This document shows positions 45,991 to 57,161 of a stretch of 64,000 nt of DNA, one piece after another. Made by a program: the position numbers and the translations under genes. The notes beneath the pieces are model-generated. The model worked only from the letters and a program-made list of their open reading frames with translations, did not search any database and was not told the origin of the DNA. The stretch spans positions 7,206,156 through 7,270,155 of the forward strand of contig JASXTE010000014.1 in NCBI GenBank assembly GCA_030280995.1, given 5' to 3'. Numbering within the stretch: position 1 is the stretch's first letter; every line of letters starts with the position of its first letter. The DNA is from Hemileia vastatrix (lineage: Eukaryota > Basidiomycota > Pucciniomycetes > Pucciniales > Zaghouaniaceae).

Positions 45991-47165
45991 GAAAGGAATA
46001 AATTAACACAATTTTGTAAATCTATCTACAATTACCCAGCAGGAGTTATAACTCTTATGCCCTGCTATTAGAAAACCTGTTTCAAAGTCCATATTAACTA
46101 TTTCCCATGGAGATTTTGGTTTCTCAATTTGTTGTAATAAACCAGCTCTTTTTCCAGTTAATATTTTAGATTTTTGACAAGAATCACATGTTTCAACATA
46201 TTTTTGAAAATCATCAGACATGTTAATCCACCAAGCTGTATTTTTTACTCCGTTTAATGTTTTATGGAAGTCAAAATGACCTGCTAATATATTATCATGA
46301 CATATATTTAACATTAACTCCTTCATTGAAGGGGGAATTACATTTACATTGCTTAATTTCTTCCTGTAATATATAAAGCCATCCTCAATGGAAAATTTTC
46401 CTTTTTCTAATGCTTCTTTGTACTTATGTAGCAATGTTTTTATTAAAATACTCATTGAAGCATTAGATGGATCATTTAATATTGTAGTAAGCTTACTCAA
46501 ATGAGGATCTGAAGCATAATTATCAAGAATTGATTTCATAAATTCATCCTCAAGATCTACAATATAAATGCCATATATTTTAATAATCTCTGTTTCAGGA
46601 ACATAAGCAGGATTATCATCATTATTTGGTAGAGGTACTCTAGATAACAGATCCACATTAGAGTGTAAGTTTCCTGCTCTATGTGTAATAGTGATCCATC
46701 CTCTGTATTTTTGTACAGCTAATTGCCATCTAAACATATGTCTATTAGGAGTTTTCACGTTTAAGAGTAACTTAGCTGCACTACAGTCAGTTATTAACAC
46801 AAATTTTGGGTCCTCAAGTTAAAAATGTAGCTTGTCAAGAGTCCTTACTACTGCCAAACATTCAAGTTGAGTAGCACCATATTTCAATTCACTACTTCTT
46901 AGAGTATGTGAAATATAGAAAATTACTACTTCTGACATTTTTCCTTCAATAAGTTGTTTTTGATGCAAAGCAGCACCTAGACCAATGAAACTTGTATCTG
47001 TATACAATACAAAAGGCAATTAGAAATCTGGTAATCCCAAGATAGGAGCTTTCATCAAACATTCTTTCAACTTATCAAAAGCCTGTTGTCTTTCATTATT
47101 CCAAATGAAAGCTTCTTATCTCTTTATCAGTGTGGTAAATGGTGCAAAAATTAATTGGTAGCTCT
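45991..47165 (-). pseudogene. GypB RNase H and integrase N-terminus
   Basis: RNase H: LYTDTSFIGLGAALHQKQ near 47005 and LITDCSAAKLLLNVKTPN near 46790, separated by a TAA near 46817. Integrase: HHCC as CHDNILAGHFDFHKT, then CDSCQKSK, and the start of the DDE core NMDFETGF up to the MITE. Here the sequence shows the normal GHFDFHK frame, where GypA has one extra T. Confidence 0.88.
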
Positions 47166-48683
47166 TTATATATTGTCTATGATAACCACACATACCAGAA
47201 AAAATTGTACATCCTTTACATTTTGAGGAATGCCAATATTCTTGATTGCAGCCACTTTATTTTGGTCTACACATATTTGTAAGCCAGATACAATATGACC
47301 AAGAACTTTTAAGGACTCAAACCCAAATTTACATTTTTTCAATGCAAGGGTCATTTTTATTTCTTCCATTTTTTGAAATACCTTCTTTAAATGGATTAAG
47401 TGTTCATCATATGTCTTTGAGAACACTATGATGTCATCAATGTATACCATTAACCATCCTTCAATCATTTCATTATGGAATTTTATATCCATTAACTTCT
47501 GAAATACTGAAGGAGCATTTTTTTGTCCAAATGGCATCCTGACATATTTATATATTCCCATATGTGTTGATAACAACAAAAAGTTCTTTGAATTCTTTTC
47601 TACAGGAATCTGATTGTTCCTTTTATTTCCATCTAGTCAGCTTATATACTTAGCACCTTTAAGGGCAACATGTATAGAGGCAATCCTTGGAAAGGGATAA
47701 ATATCATCTACTGTAAATTTATTTAATGCTCAATAATCACTTCACAGTCTTGCTTTATCTTGTTCATAAGAAATTAGCACTGGTGATATTAAACAACATT
47801 TTGGTGTAGTTTCAACCTTCTCAAGAATGTTCATTTTTAATAACATCTTAATATTTTTCTCTATGTCTTTCCTCTTCATTGGTGAAGCAGGGTATGGTTT
47901 CTTTTGAAGACTAGCAGGAATATTATCCATATCATAGGTTAAACTAATTATAATCTTATGATATTTTACCAGGCCAAGCTCATTGGCCCCATGTGCAAAA
48001 GCCATTGGAAATGCTTTAATAAAGTCAAAAATATTTGTTTTCTCAGCTTTACTTATCTGAGTGCCAAATGATGCTTTTGAAATTTCTGTTTCCAGAATTT
48101 CCATTTCATTAGATTCTCTTCCTTTGCACGGAATATTTAACGCTGACTCAATGTTTAAGACAGTGTTAAAAGAATTTATTTTAAATTTCATTTTACCATT
48201 CATGCCAATTGTAAAATTATTATAAGCAGGGTCTAATTTCACACCAAACTTAGTCATAATTTTATTTCCAATGATAAAACAGTTACTACAATTAGTTTTA
48301 TCGATTACTACAAAGTCACAAGTTACTCTAACATAAGCATGTTGATGTTTAAAGAAAACAGAAGATTTGTATTTACCAATGGGGTGTAGTACTGATCCAA
48401 AACCTCTCCAATTTTTACTTTGAAGGGGTTCAAGCTTTGACTTATATTCACTATCAATTTTCTGCAATGTATTTGTAGAAACAATAGAACCAGAAGCTCC
48501 TGTGTCCAATACTATACTTACATTTTCTCCAGAAATGATAGCTGGAATAGTAATGGGTGTCATTTTTAATTTATTAGCTTGTATATCCTTAATGATTTCA
48601 GCATCCTCAAAACTCATTAAAGATTCATTTGAGTTCATATTTAATATTGGAGTTTCAAAGATGGAAAAATTATCTTCCAACAT
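47166..48683 (-). pseudogene. GypB protease and reverse transcriptase
   Basis: Protease with VLDTGASGSIVS near 48510. RT has SPVLISYEQDKARL before two stops at about 47735, then FLLLSTHMGIYKYVRMPFGQ and an intact catalytic VYIDDIIVFSK near 47440. LGHIVSGLQICVDQNKVAAI near 47280 preserves the Gly codon that is a stop in GypA. The thumb is shifted near 47190. Confidence 0.88.
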
Positions 48684-50339
48684 ACAGACTTCATTTTCAT
48701 CACTATATGAGATATTACTGTCATAATCACTTGAATCTTTACTTTTTTCTGTGTCTTTTTCAGATTCATGCTGATTTTCAACAATATTTATATTCTTCTC
48801 ACATTTTTGACCTGTAACCCAAGGCTTATAACACTTATATCAAGTATTAGTTTCATACTTTTTGTTTTCTACAGGTGCAGTAGGTTTTTTCTGCTTCTCC
48901 TGAAGTGTTTTTGAATTCTGATTTTTCACAGGTTCATTATTTTGTTTATAAGTGGTGTACCTTGCTTCATACTTATGGTTTAATAATATTTCATTACAAA
49001 TATTAATAAATTCAGAATATTCATTAACCATTATTGTTCTACCTTTAAAAATATCTCTGACAGATATAGGTAATTTATCTATTATCTTATCTTTCCATAA
49101 GTTAAAATACATGTTTGGCTCAATGGCTTTTAATATTTTATTTGAATTCATTAAAAATATCATAGGTTTGTCACCATTCAACGGATTATACCTAATTTTC
49201 TCATATAATCTTTGCTGAGTGAGCATGAACTTAGAACCTCCAAATTGTTTTTCATTTAGTTGCTTCCATTCAGCACAAGAGTAATCTTTACCCTCACTCA
49301 ATACAGCTTCAAACCATAATAAAGCAAAATCCTTAAATAGAGAAATTAATTTTGTCTTTATTTCATCATCTGGTACCTTATATGAGAATTTTAAGTTGTC
49401 AATTCTTTGAATAAAATGTTACAAATCAGAGCTGGCTTCCCCATCATAAGTTGGGTACTGATCAATCTATGGCCAGTTCTTCTGATTGGATTTTGTTTCA
49501 CTAATCTTAGGTAAATTCAATAACTAATTTACTCTGGATAAATGGTCTTGTATCTCCTCTTGTACATATTTGTGACTTACATTTGTTTTCTCAGACTTGA
49601 CACTACCACCAGATGGTTTTACTTGTGGTGGTATGGGAAATGATCGAGATTCATTTTTTCCAAGGAAAGGATTATTATTATACTGTGTATACTTATGATT
49701 ATCTTGATTCATTAGTAGATTAGCAGTTCCAATCTCAACTTTAGTTAATCTTTGTAACAGATCAGAGACACTCTGATTTATTTGTGAAAAAGATAACTTA
49801 GTTCTTGATTCAGAATTTAATAAATGTGATTCATGAAATTTTTCTAACTCACAGAATTTGTTTGAAAGCTCACTATATTTATTACTTAAAGAATCATATT
49901 TATGAGTTAGATACAAATGTTCATTCTCTAATTCTTTATTTCTTGTTTCCAGTGGTGAAATTTTCAATTTCAAGGACAAAATTGTATCACTTGTGAACTT
50001 AATTTTCTGTTACTCACACTCAATCATTCTATTTCATAATGCTGAAACAATTCTATGGACAGTTGGGTTATTAAAATATTCTATGTCTTCCTTCTCAATT
50101 TTTTCACTGTTTTGTGAACTTCTCATCTCACTAATAAGTGGTGGAAACTGAGGGTTAACTGTATTATTATTATAAATAGTACTGTTGTTATTGAAAAATG
50201 ATAAATAAGGTGTATCTACATCAAAACCTAATTGTCTTAAGCCCTCCTCAATTTTCTGTACAGATTTTACATCAATAACATTACCTATGTTGTAATCATT
50301 ATTATTGTTTTCAATCTGAAAGGGTAATATACTTACCAA
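48684..50339 (-). pseudogene. GypB Gag
   Basis: Opens in -1 register to ORF1 at TTGGTAAGT (50339) with an acidic segment (IGNVIDVKSVQKIEE, then EKEDIEYFNNP), with stops at about 50035 and just beyond. A coiled coil follows (49979-49700), then a linker and capsid (about 49480-48960, with WFEAVLSEGKDYSCAEWKQL near 49300 and FGGSKFMLTQQRLYE). The zinc knuckle near 48840 is damaged: its first Cys codon is TGA and the His is Gln (GQKC in place of GHTC). Confidence 0.8.
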
Positions 50340-50872
50340 GGGATAGGATCAAGCCCTGACTTTTGGCACTTTTTCTTTCCTTTGTAAGGGTGAGCTGAGA
50401 CAGTCTGATGAGGGGGTGGATCCCTGTTGCAATTGTGGCTGGACCACTGCTGATGGAACCAATCCCACTTCCATTTCTCTACCAAGATTTTTTCCTGGGA
50501 ATTATGTGACCCTCCTTGGGTAGGGGGTTTTTGGCTTGGCTGCCCTACCTTTAACTCTTCCAAGGTTTGATTCAATTGTTGGAACCCCACCTTGCAGTTG
50601 TTTTGCATCTTCTCTACCTCCTTTTGCATGTTAGACTTTGATTCCTCTAGTTTCAGAACCTTCCAGGAAAGATGGAAGAGTTGATCCTGCAGAGAAGGTG
50701 AAGTCTTTTTGATTTTTATTATTTCTAAAAGGGTGTCCTTTTCTTCTATACTCATAGACTCTGGTTGTGGGTAGGATTGACCCTCCATGGTGATGTCCTG
50801 GAGCACTGTTTTTAGCTTTAGACCTGGTTTTATAAGCAGGTTTTTAATTAAATTGTCCTTTGGAGCACTCAT
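50333..50872 (-). CDS. GypB ORF1: KWKWDW protein
   Basis: An intact 179-residue frame starting at ATG 50872 (MSAPKDNLIKN). It shares with GypA ORF1 the MEGQ segment (residues 29-32), MSIEEK, a coiled coil (about 60-105), KWKWDW at 133-138 and HPYKGK near the end, with low identity between. Conservation of these marks while gag-pol decays argues that ORF1 is a real product of the family. Its stop overlaps the Gag frame at TGGTAAGT. Function unknown. Confidence 0.75.
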   Translation of the reverse strand: MSAPKDNLIKNLLIKPGLKLKTVLQDITMEGQSYPQPESMSIEEKDTLLEIIKIKKTSPSLQDQLFHLSWKVLKLEESKSNMQKEVEKMQNNCKVGFQQLNQTLEELKVGQPSQKPPTQGGSHNSQEKILVEKWKWDWFHQQWSSHNCNRDPPPHQTVSAHPYKGKKKCQKSGLDPIPW

Positions 50873-51370
50873 TTTGTCTTAAAAAATAATTTTTCACGTC
50901 TTAAAAAGGGAAAACCTATATGGTAATTAGTAGACAAAAAATATTAGCAATACAATTACTAATAAAAGCACTGGAGCTTACCCTGAATTTATATCATTAT
51001 ATATTTAAATAAAATATAAGAAAAATTCAAAAAAATCTGTTAAAAATAAAATAATAAGTTTAAATAGACCTTTATAAGTTTGAATAATTAGCTTACCAAG
51101 ATTTAACCAAATAAAAATTTAATTGGGTGTTATATTGGTGACCAAATACCAAGTGAAATTGGGTTTATATTGGGTACAGTTACTACTGTAAATACCTAAT
51201 TTTTATTATAAAAAATTAGTAAATTTATTATAAGGGTTCTTTTCCGCAATCAATGATTTATAATGACCCACTAATGTGCTGCAGACCCAAATATTTGGTT
51301 TTTTTGATATATACTAGAGTAAAAATCACATCCTAAGGCTTATACAAAATAATAAGTAGTAATTTAGGTA

Positions 51371-51381
51371 AGACCCCCAAT
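51371..51381 (-). other. GypB primer binding site (putative)
   Basis: Minus strand ATTGGGGGTCT immediately inside the 5' LTR, in the position and with the first bases of the GypA PBS. Confidence 0.55.
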
Positions 51382-52556
51382 CGTCAGTGTGTGCTAGTAT
51401 CTAAGTATGCTTTAATAGTAAACATTAATGGTAAAACTACTTATTGATAAATGATTTAGTGATTAAACCTCAGGGGAAGAATAATAAAATAGTTATTCTC
51501 AATATAATCTCACAATACTTGGATTTTTATGCATGCTAGTGGTGGAAAATAGATCAATAAAATATAGTTATAGCTAATATAAAGATAATATAAATTTATA
51601 AATGATTTATAATATACTTATATATGATAATATCTGTGTTTTAGTGTTTGTTTAATGTGTAGTAAGTAAGTGATAACCAATAACCTGTCATATCCTCCCT
51701 TACTTATACCAAAATCCACTGGAGTGAACAGACCTTCAATCCAGTTGATGTCACTGCTATCCCCAAAAATTACAGCACTGTGAGGTCCCATCACCTCCCC
51801 ATGGCTTCCACTTCAAGAAGTTTAAACACCCAGACCTACAGTAATTACACTCCATCACAATTAATGATACCACAGACCCATACCATAAATAGAATATACA
51901 GATAAAGGCGGATACCATAAAGAAACAGGTAAAATAACTCAACCAAAGAGTATATAATTAAGCCCAAAGCATATAAAGGAACTAAATTAACTTTCCAAGC
52001 CCCCAATAACATCCCCAAGCATACATATTAACCGATTAATCATATCTCAACCCATAAATCCGTGAAAATTCATCCAAGGAAGCAGATTAGGTTGTCCAAA
52101 CTTGATATATGTGCCTTAAATAGGTGTATATGCTTGTGTAGGCGTTGTGAGTCCACTGAATACGTCCATATGACCTAAAATAAGCAGAAAAATAAAGTTT
52201 ATAGGCTATTAAGAGGTTAAAACCCACTTATTGACCTAAATATACATAATATAACTATATATTTCACTGAATATGAGGTTTATGTATACATATAAGCTTA
52301 TGTATGTCTATAATTACTTAATATCACTTAATATAAGTATATTATGACTCCATTGACACATTAATAAGTATTATTGGGCTATGGATAAGCTATTTAAACT
52401 GCTATAAGTCATATAATAGTGTAATAATTATATATATATGTATCATAACCATATATATATATTTAAGCTTATTTTTAAGTAATAAGCTTAATTTAATTAA
52501 GTATATCTTATATTAAACATAAGAATTACTCACTCCGGGAGATACCTAGGCTGGCA
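51382..52556 (-). repeat. GypB 5' LTR (1175 bp)
   Basis: Plus-strand ends CGTCAGTGTG (first base changed from T) and CCTAGGCTGGCA (changed from CTGACA). GTCTC follows at 52557-52561. Uninterrupted, so it gives the empty-site sequence for the solo LTR in the partner. Confidence 0.93.
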
Positions 52557-52561
52557 GTCTC

Positions 52562-52900
52562 TTTGGTAGACTATTTAGGTGAAACCTTGGAGGAACTTAT
52601 GGCGAGAACGGAATCATAGTATTTGTCTCAGGGGGAAGCCCATTGGGAATTGAATCAAAAGTATTTGGCTCATTAAGGAGGCCTGCTCTCTCATGCTGTG
52701 AAGAATGATAGAGACTAGTAGAGGGGAGTCTGAAGGGATTCAAACTTTTCTATCAGAAGTGGAATCATCACAAGGCAAATATTGTTTATTAAAAGTTTAT
52801 TTCAAAATAAGACAATTATATGACAATTTTAAAGAATTAAAATCAACCAGATAATAATGATCATCAGCACTAAAGAATAAAAGAGTCAAATTATTAAAAT
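52562..52900 (+). pseudogene. Continuation of the plus-strand gene cut by GypB
   Basis: LVDYLGETLEELMARTES and, after a TAG, YLSQGEAHWELNQKYLAH continue the frame that stops at 42167. A TAA and further stops follow. Family not recognised. Confidence 0.35.
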
Positions 52901-52914
52901 TTTAAAGAAGAGAT

Positions 52915-53600
52915 GAAAATCAGAATAAACAATCTATTTTGAATCTTTCAACATGATTATAAAAGATTTGCATTAAAATTCTTCTCTTCATTAAATCTTC
53001 AGTAGTGTTAGCAGGAGTTTCCTGAAAATAAGTTAAAAATTTAAGCTTCATATCATCACAAAAGTCAAGAAAGAGATATCTATTGAATTTAGGATAATGA
53101 TTTATGTGATAATTCTGCACCTGGCCAACATTATCTGTATTTGTGATTTCAATAGCTTAGGAGTTGGAATAAATAGTAGTTGGATTTGGAATTAGTAGGA
53201 GATTTATAAAAATAAAATTAAAAGACTAAACTTTTGAGCCAGGCAAAAATGATTCAGAAAAACTGAAAGGAGAAACAGGAATAACAGGATGGGAATCTTG
53301 AGATGGAGGAGGAAGCTCAGCATTGGTATTTTTAGAAGTAGAAGCTGTTTTGGCCTTTATATTATGAAAGAAACTTGGAATTTTTTATAATATCTTTTTA
53401 GGAACATTAGGATCAGGAAGAGTGGCTGGTACAGTGTAGAAGTTAGTTCTGGAAGGTATAATAGGATGATTACACTTGATTTTCTTAAGCCTGCAAAGAT
53501 CACAGGCAGTTCTTTTAGGAAGACCAGGATTAGAAATTAAACAAGGACCCTGGTATTTTGTCAAAAGTTCACAGGCAACAGTGAGGTCTTTTGATGACAT
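52915..53600 (-). pseudogene. Double Cys-cluster protein, locus 2
   Basis: From ATG 53600: MSSKDLTVACELLTKYQG, then PCLISNPGLPKRTACDLC and RLKKIKC, the same Cys layout as locus 1 (C..C..ACxxCxxxKxxKC). After a TAA near 53383 the frame continues (SFFHNIKAKTASTSKNTN, Pro/Ser-rich, FSESFLPGSKV) to about 53229. Then a gap or intron and a good stretch at 53120-52920 (INHYPKFNRYLFLDFCDDMK, ETPANTTEDLMKRR). One nonsense change, otherwise fairly well kept. Divergent plus-strand remnant starts about 60 bp away. Function unknown. Confidence 0.5.
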
Positions 53601-53649
53601 ATTGATGATGATATTAGTTTCAAAAGAAAGGTTAAAATCTTTCAGGACT

Positions 53650-54070
53650 AGTTAAGGCAAATGGTTGAAGAGGATGAAGAGAGGATGAATATTTTTTCAA
53701 TAAATTATGCAAACTCAAAGAATGGGGAAATTCTTCATTGGAAGGAGGATGTGGTAGTATAAATATTAGTATGGCACATAACTTTATTAAAAATGGATTT
53801 TTGGGGTATGCTTTTTAGGATTGGAAAGGCCATTCTAATTATAAAATGGTTATATTAAATAAATTAAGTATTAAAAGTGGTTTAAAAGGGTTGACTTTAC
53901 AGATCAAGATTTAACAAATAATTACTGGACAGGAAATGCAAGTATAGGTCTAAAATTGAATGGAAATTAAATGAATAGGGCTGTGCAGGCTGCAAAAATT
54001 AGAATGGAATATAAAGGAGAAGTAGCTATATCATCTGTAATTTCTCTAGATTTTTTATTAGTATTTTAAA
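53650..54070 (+). pseudogene. Plus-strand remnant divergent from locus 2
   Basis: Short coding-like pieces (KNGEILHWKEDVVV near 53725, VDFTDQDLTNNYWTGNASIG near 53890, AKIRMEYKGEVAISSVISLD near 54000) with several stops. Position and style resemble the plus-strand gene at 41660-42167, but the similarity is too weak to prove by eye. Confidence 0.3.
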
Positions 54071-54690
54071 GGTTCTAATCGAGTCTGGAAGTCTTTACAA
54101 GCTCCATACAAACTCCAGAGATCTCCGGACAAGCTCCGGAATGCTCCAGTTAGGGAAAGTAGGGCACTTGACTTCCTATGCATATAAAGCCTGTAGACTC
54201 AAAATTAGACAGATCATAGGAAATAGTATTATTATACAAAAACCAACCAAAAATGCATATATAAAAATAATTAATTATTTTTCATAACAAATTATAAAAT
54301 TGTAATACCTTTATAAATATATCACTTTTACATAACAATATATTAAACTCACTCATCATCATAAATATTAACTTATAGGGTTTCATTTTAAAGGTCTCAT
54401 CACCAGGGATCAGATTTTAACAACTAAATATTTTAAATATAAAAGCTTCATAAAAACATATTATTCAATCATTTAAATAACTTTTCTAAATACAGCTTCA
54501 CTGTTGTGTTTCTCAACCTCATTTTAAAGAAAACAGATTCTACATCTCAAAATCATTATTAAAAAATTTTTTATTGGTCATTTCTTATCAAGTAGAGGTT
54601 ATACATTAGATAATTGTGAACTATTTATTTACTTAAAGGAACAGGGTTTTCTTTGGTTTATCCAACTCCCTTGGATTCTTCTTACAGTAA
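54071..54690 (+). repeat. GypC-type LTR fragment
   Basis: 54414-54682 matches the GypC LTR part at 27966-28245. Upstream, CATATAAAGCC near 54181 is a TATA box in the right place. The right part (54688-54740) resembles the reverse complement of 62475-62520. LTR start not determined. Confidence 0.6.
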
Positions 54691-54939
54691 TCACCAGGTT
54701 AAAAGTTAGACGACTTGCAGTCAAGTGGTTGTTTAGTACCTGTGGTCTAACCTGAGTCAAACCTGTGTTGGAACTTTGGTGGGACAATTTTTCATCATGA
54801 CACATAGCTCATAGCTGAATTATTAGGACCAATTTGAATTCTTTATATAGTGCTTTTTGCATAATTTCCAACAGGCAATAGATCATACTTTGGTGTCTAA
54901 AAGGCATATATTGAATTCATAATGGATATTACAAAGGTG

Positions 54940-56785
54940 ATTAATAGGCACCAGCTATACTACTTAATGACATTATACAGACAGTATCAGATAAAACACC
55001 ACCAAAGCCGCTTAGATTGAGAGCTCTTGAAGCATGTCCAATAATATCTTTATGAGTAATAATAACATTTTTAGACCATCTATTGTAGCACCAAAATACT
55101 TTGAATCCTGATTTTGAAAAAGGATTTTCAGTTTGAGTTTCAACAGCATCACACAATTTAACTATAATAATGATTATATATGGGGAATTTAGTGAATTCC
55201 CCAATTACAAAAAAACTTTGTTCTTATTTCAATTTTATAATATAATCTTATTATTCCCATTACCTTGATGTTTTTATTATGATGAGAAGCCTTACCACCA
55301 AGTTTTTAGTATTGGAGATGATTAATTTTAGATTGAAGAAATTGTAAAGCACCACTGTATTTATCTTTTTTGAAGATATTGAAAAATGACTTTTTCCATC
55401 AATCTTGTTTAAATATCTCAGCCATACATCATGTTATTCACAGAATAAATTAAAAATTAATTATGAAGTCTTTTTTTTTCTATATTTAAAATATCATTCA
55501 TTTTTTTTACAAATAAATTGTCATTCCACTCAAGAAAAGATTAAAGCTTCCCTTTCCAGATAAACATTTTCATAAAATTTTTTAAAATTTCATCTAAAGT
55601 CCAAAAAAAAATGTAAATTAAAATGGGTTATATAAAGAACTTTAGAAAACATACTTTTTTTCTTATTGTGTGAAATAGATAATCACTTTCAATTGGTATG
55701 CTCATGAGCCTAAGCTACTGATTATGGTTCTGGTCCAAATTTTTACAGAACTTTAGGAAAATTTTGGGATAAGTTAACATTAGGCTTGATATCAACTTTT
55801 GGTCAAAATTGTTTAAGACATTTCATATAATCCTTCAAATAATTATGAAGAGATATAATTTTATCTTCATTGAATTCAAAGGAAGTAAAAAGGTTTATTA
55901 TTGATACCAAAAGTGAAAGAAAATTTATCGACTTCTTCTCTTGACTTTCAAAGCTCTATTTATTCCAAACTGTGAAAAAAGCAACCCTATAATAAATTTT
56001 GTTTAATAACAGCCATTCTACTGCCTTGAGACTTTTTCCAGTCTCCCCTACATGGTGTGGAGTGTAAACTAGCCATGAGGGAATAAGTGTATGGCAAATA
56101 AGATTTTGAAAAATCTTTAATTCAGCAGGCCTTAGACTTAAATCAGAGTTTAAATAATTTGGGGTCTCGGATGATCCCAATTTTATTTTAGCTCTAAATT
56201 GGGCAGACATTTTCTGAAGTATGGACTCTAAAGAAGATATCTATTAGAGAAAAATGTATCTAATTATGAGTAAGCTTATTTAATTGGACTATCCACATCA
56301 GAAATTGATTTTTATTTATCTGATCTTGCTCTAAAACCCAGTGGATTAGCACTGCTTGATATCACAACCAATTTTTGAGCTTCTTTTGCCTTCTCTCAAA
56401 CACTTTTTTCAAAAGATAGTTTTTGCTTGAGTTTTTTTCTCAGTGGTGGTATCACTTTAAAAACTGTAGTTACTGTTTTTCTAATTTTACTTGAGTCATG
56501 AGACAAAGAATTTGTGGTGAAAGATGGTATTTTTGAATTTTTATTTTTAGCCTTTCCTTGCATTTGAATTCTGCATTTGATTGTGAACCTTTCTATTTCT
56601 CTGTATTTTTGTTTAGTAGCTTTTGTTGATGTAATTTTGTTTTCTATTGTTCTGAATGGTATATTTTGACATATAATTAAGCCTCTTCTTGTTGCTTTCA
56701 TTTTACCTATCCAAATATTTTTCTCTCTATTATCTTTATCCCTTCCATTGCTCCACCCTATCCACTGCTTACCCCTTGGCTGCAT
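54940..56785 (-). pseudogene. Second Tnp2-type (CACTA) transposase remnant
   Basis: Minus strand: a basic linker (56785-56300; KATKQKYREIERFTIKCRIQ, PPLRKKLKQKLSFEKSV) is followed at 56210-55960 by KLGSSETPNYLNSDLSLRPA, LIPSWLVYTPHHVGETGKSL and KAVEWL, the conserved stretch before the DUF4218-like part. Then VDIKPNVNLSQNFPKVL, a stop and KFGPEP near 55750. A C-terminal piece at 55204-54941 contains NPFSKSGFKVFW and DIIGHASRAL. The DxMH half is missing. It differs in sequence from the first Tnp2 remnant, so it derives from another subfamily. Confidence 0.7.
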
Positions 56786-57090
56786 CTAACAGTTTTTTTC
56801 ACTGTGTGGGGAGAATTGAGTTTTTCTCCATACTCTTTCCATTTATTTTATGTATATTCTCTACTTATTCTTTTAAATCTAATCACAGAAACTCATAACT
56901 GTGCTCCTTATATTTTTAGAACATGCTTTGTTGTAGTTACTTGTTGTTGCAAGGCTCACAGTTGTTGATTTACCTGTGTTTAGGTATGTTTTTTTTCAAT
57001 GATATCCAAATATTTTTCTCTCTATTCTCTTTAGCCATTCCATTACTCCCTGTTTTCCACTGCTTCTCCCTTAGCTTCATATGAAAGTTG
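56690..57090. repeat. Two-copy direct repeat, about 85 bp
   Basis: ATATCCAAATATTTTTCTCT and the following 60 bases occur at 56705-56790 and again at 57000-57085 with about 80 percent match. On the minus strand both give a QW..SNG....NREKNIWI peptide, so part of the Tnp2 linker region was duplicated. Confidence 0.7.
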
Positions 57091-57161
57091 TGGGTAGAAT
57101 ATAATCTTTTTTCCAGTTTTATCACATGATTTTCTGTAGTTAATTTTTTTTTAAGATGCAA

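Larger units (their letters stand above)
42168..52556 (-). mobile_element. GypB: full-length chromovirus related to GypA
   Basis: Minus-strand element with its 5' LTR at 51382-52556 and 3' LTR at 42168-44641 (interrupted), flanked by the 5-bp repeat GTCTC (42163-42167, 52557-52561). It has the same gene order as GypA, a similar PBS (ATTGGGGGTC) and polypurine tract. The LTRs differ from each other at many sites and indels, so it is older than GypA. It carries a nested solo LTR in the 3' LTR, a MITE in integrase and many stops. Confidence 0.95.
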
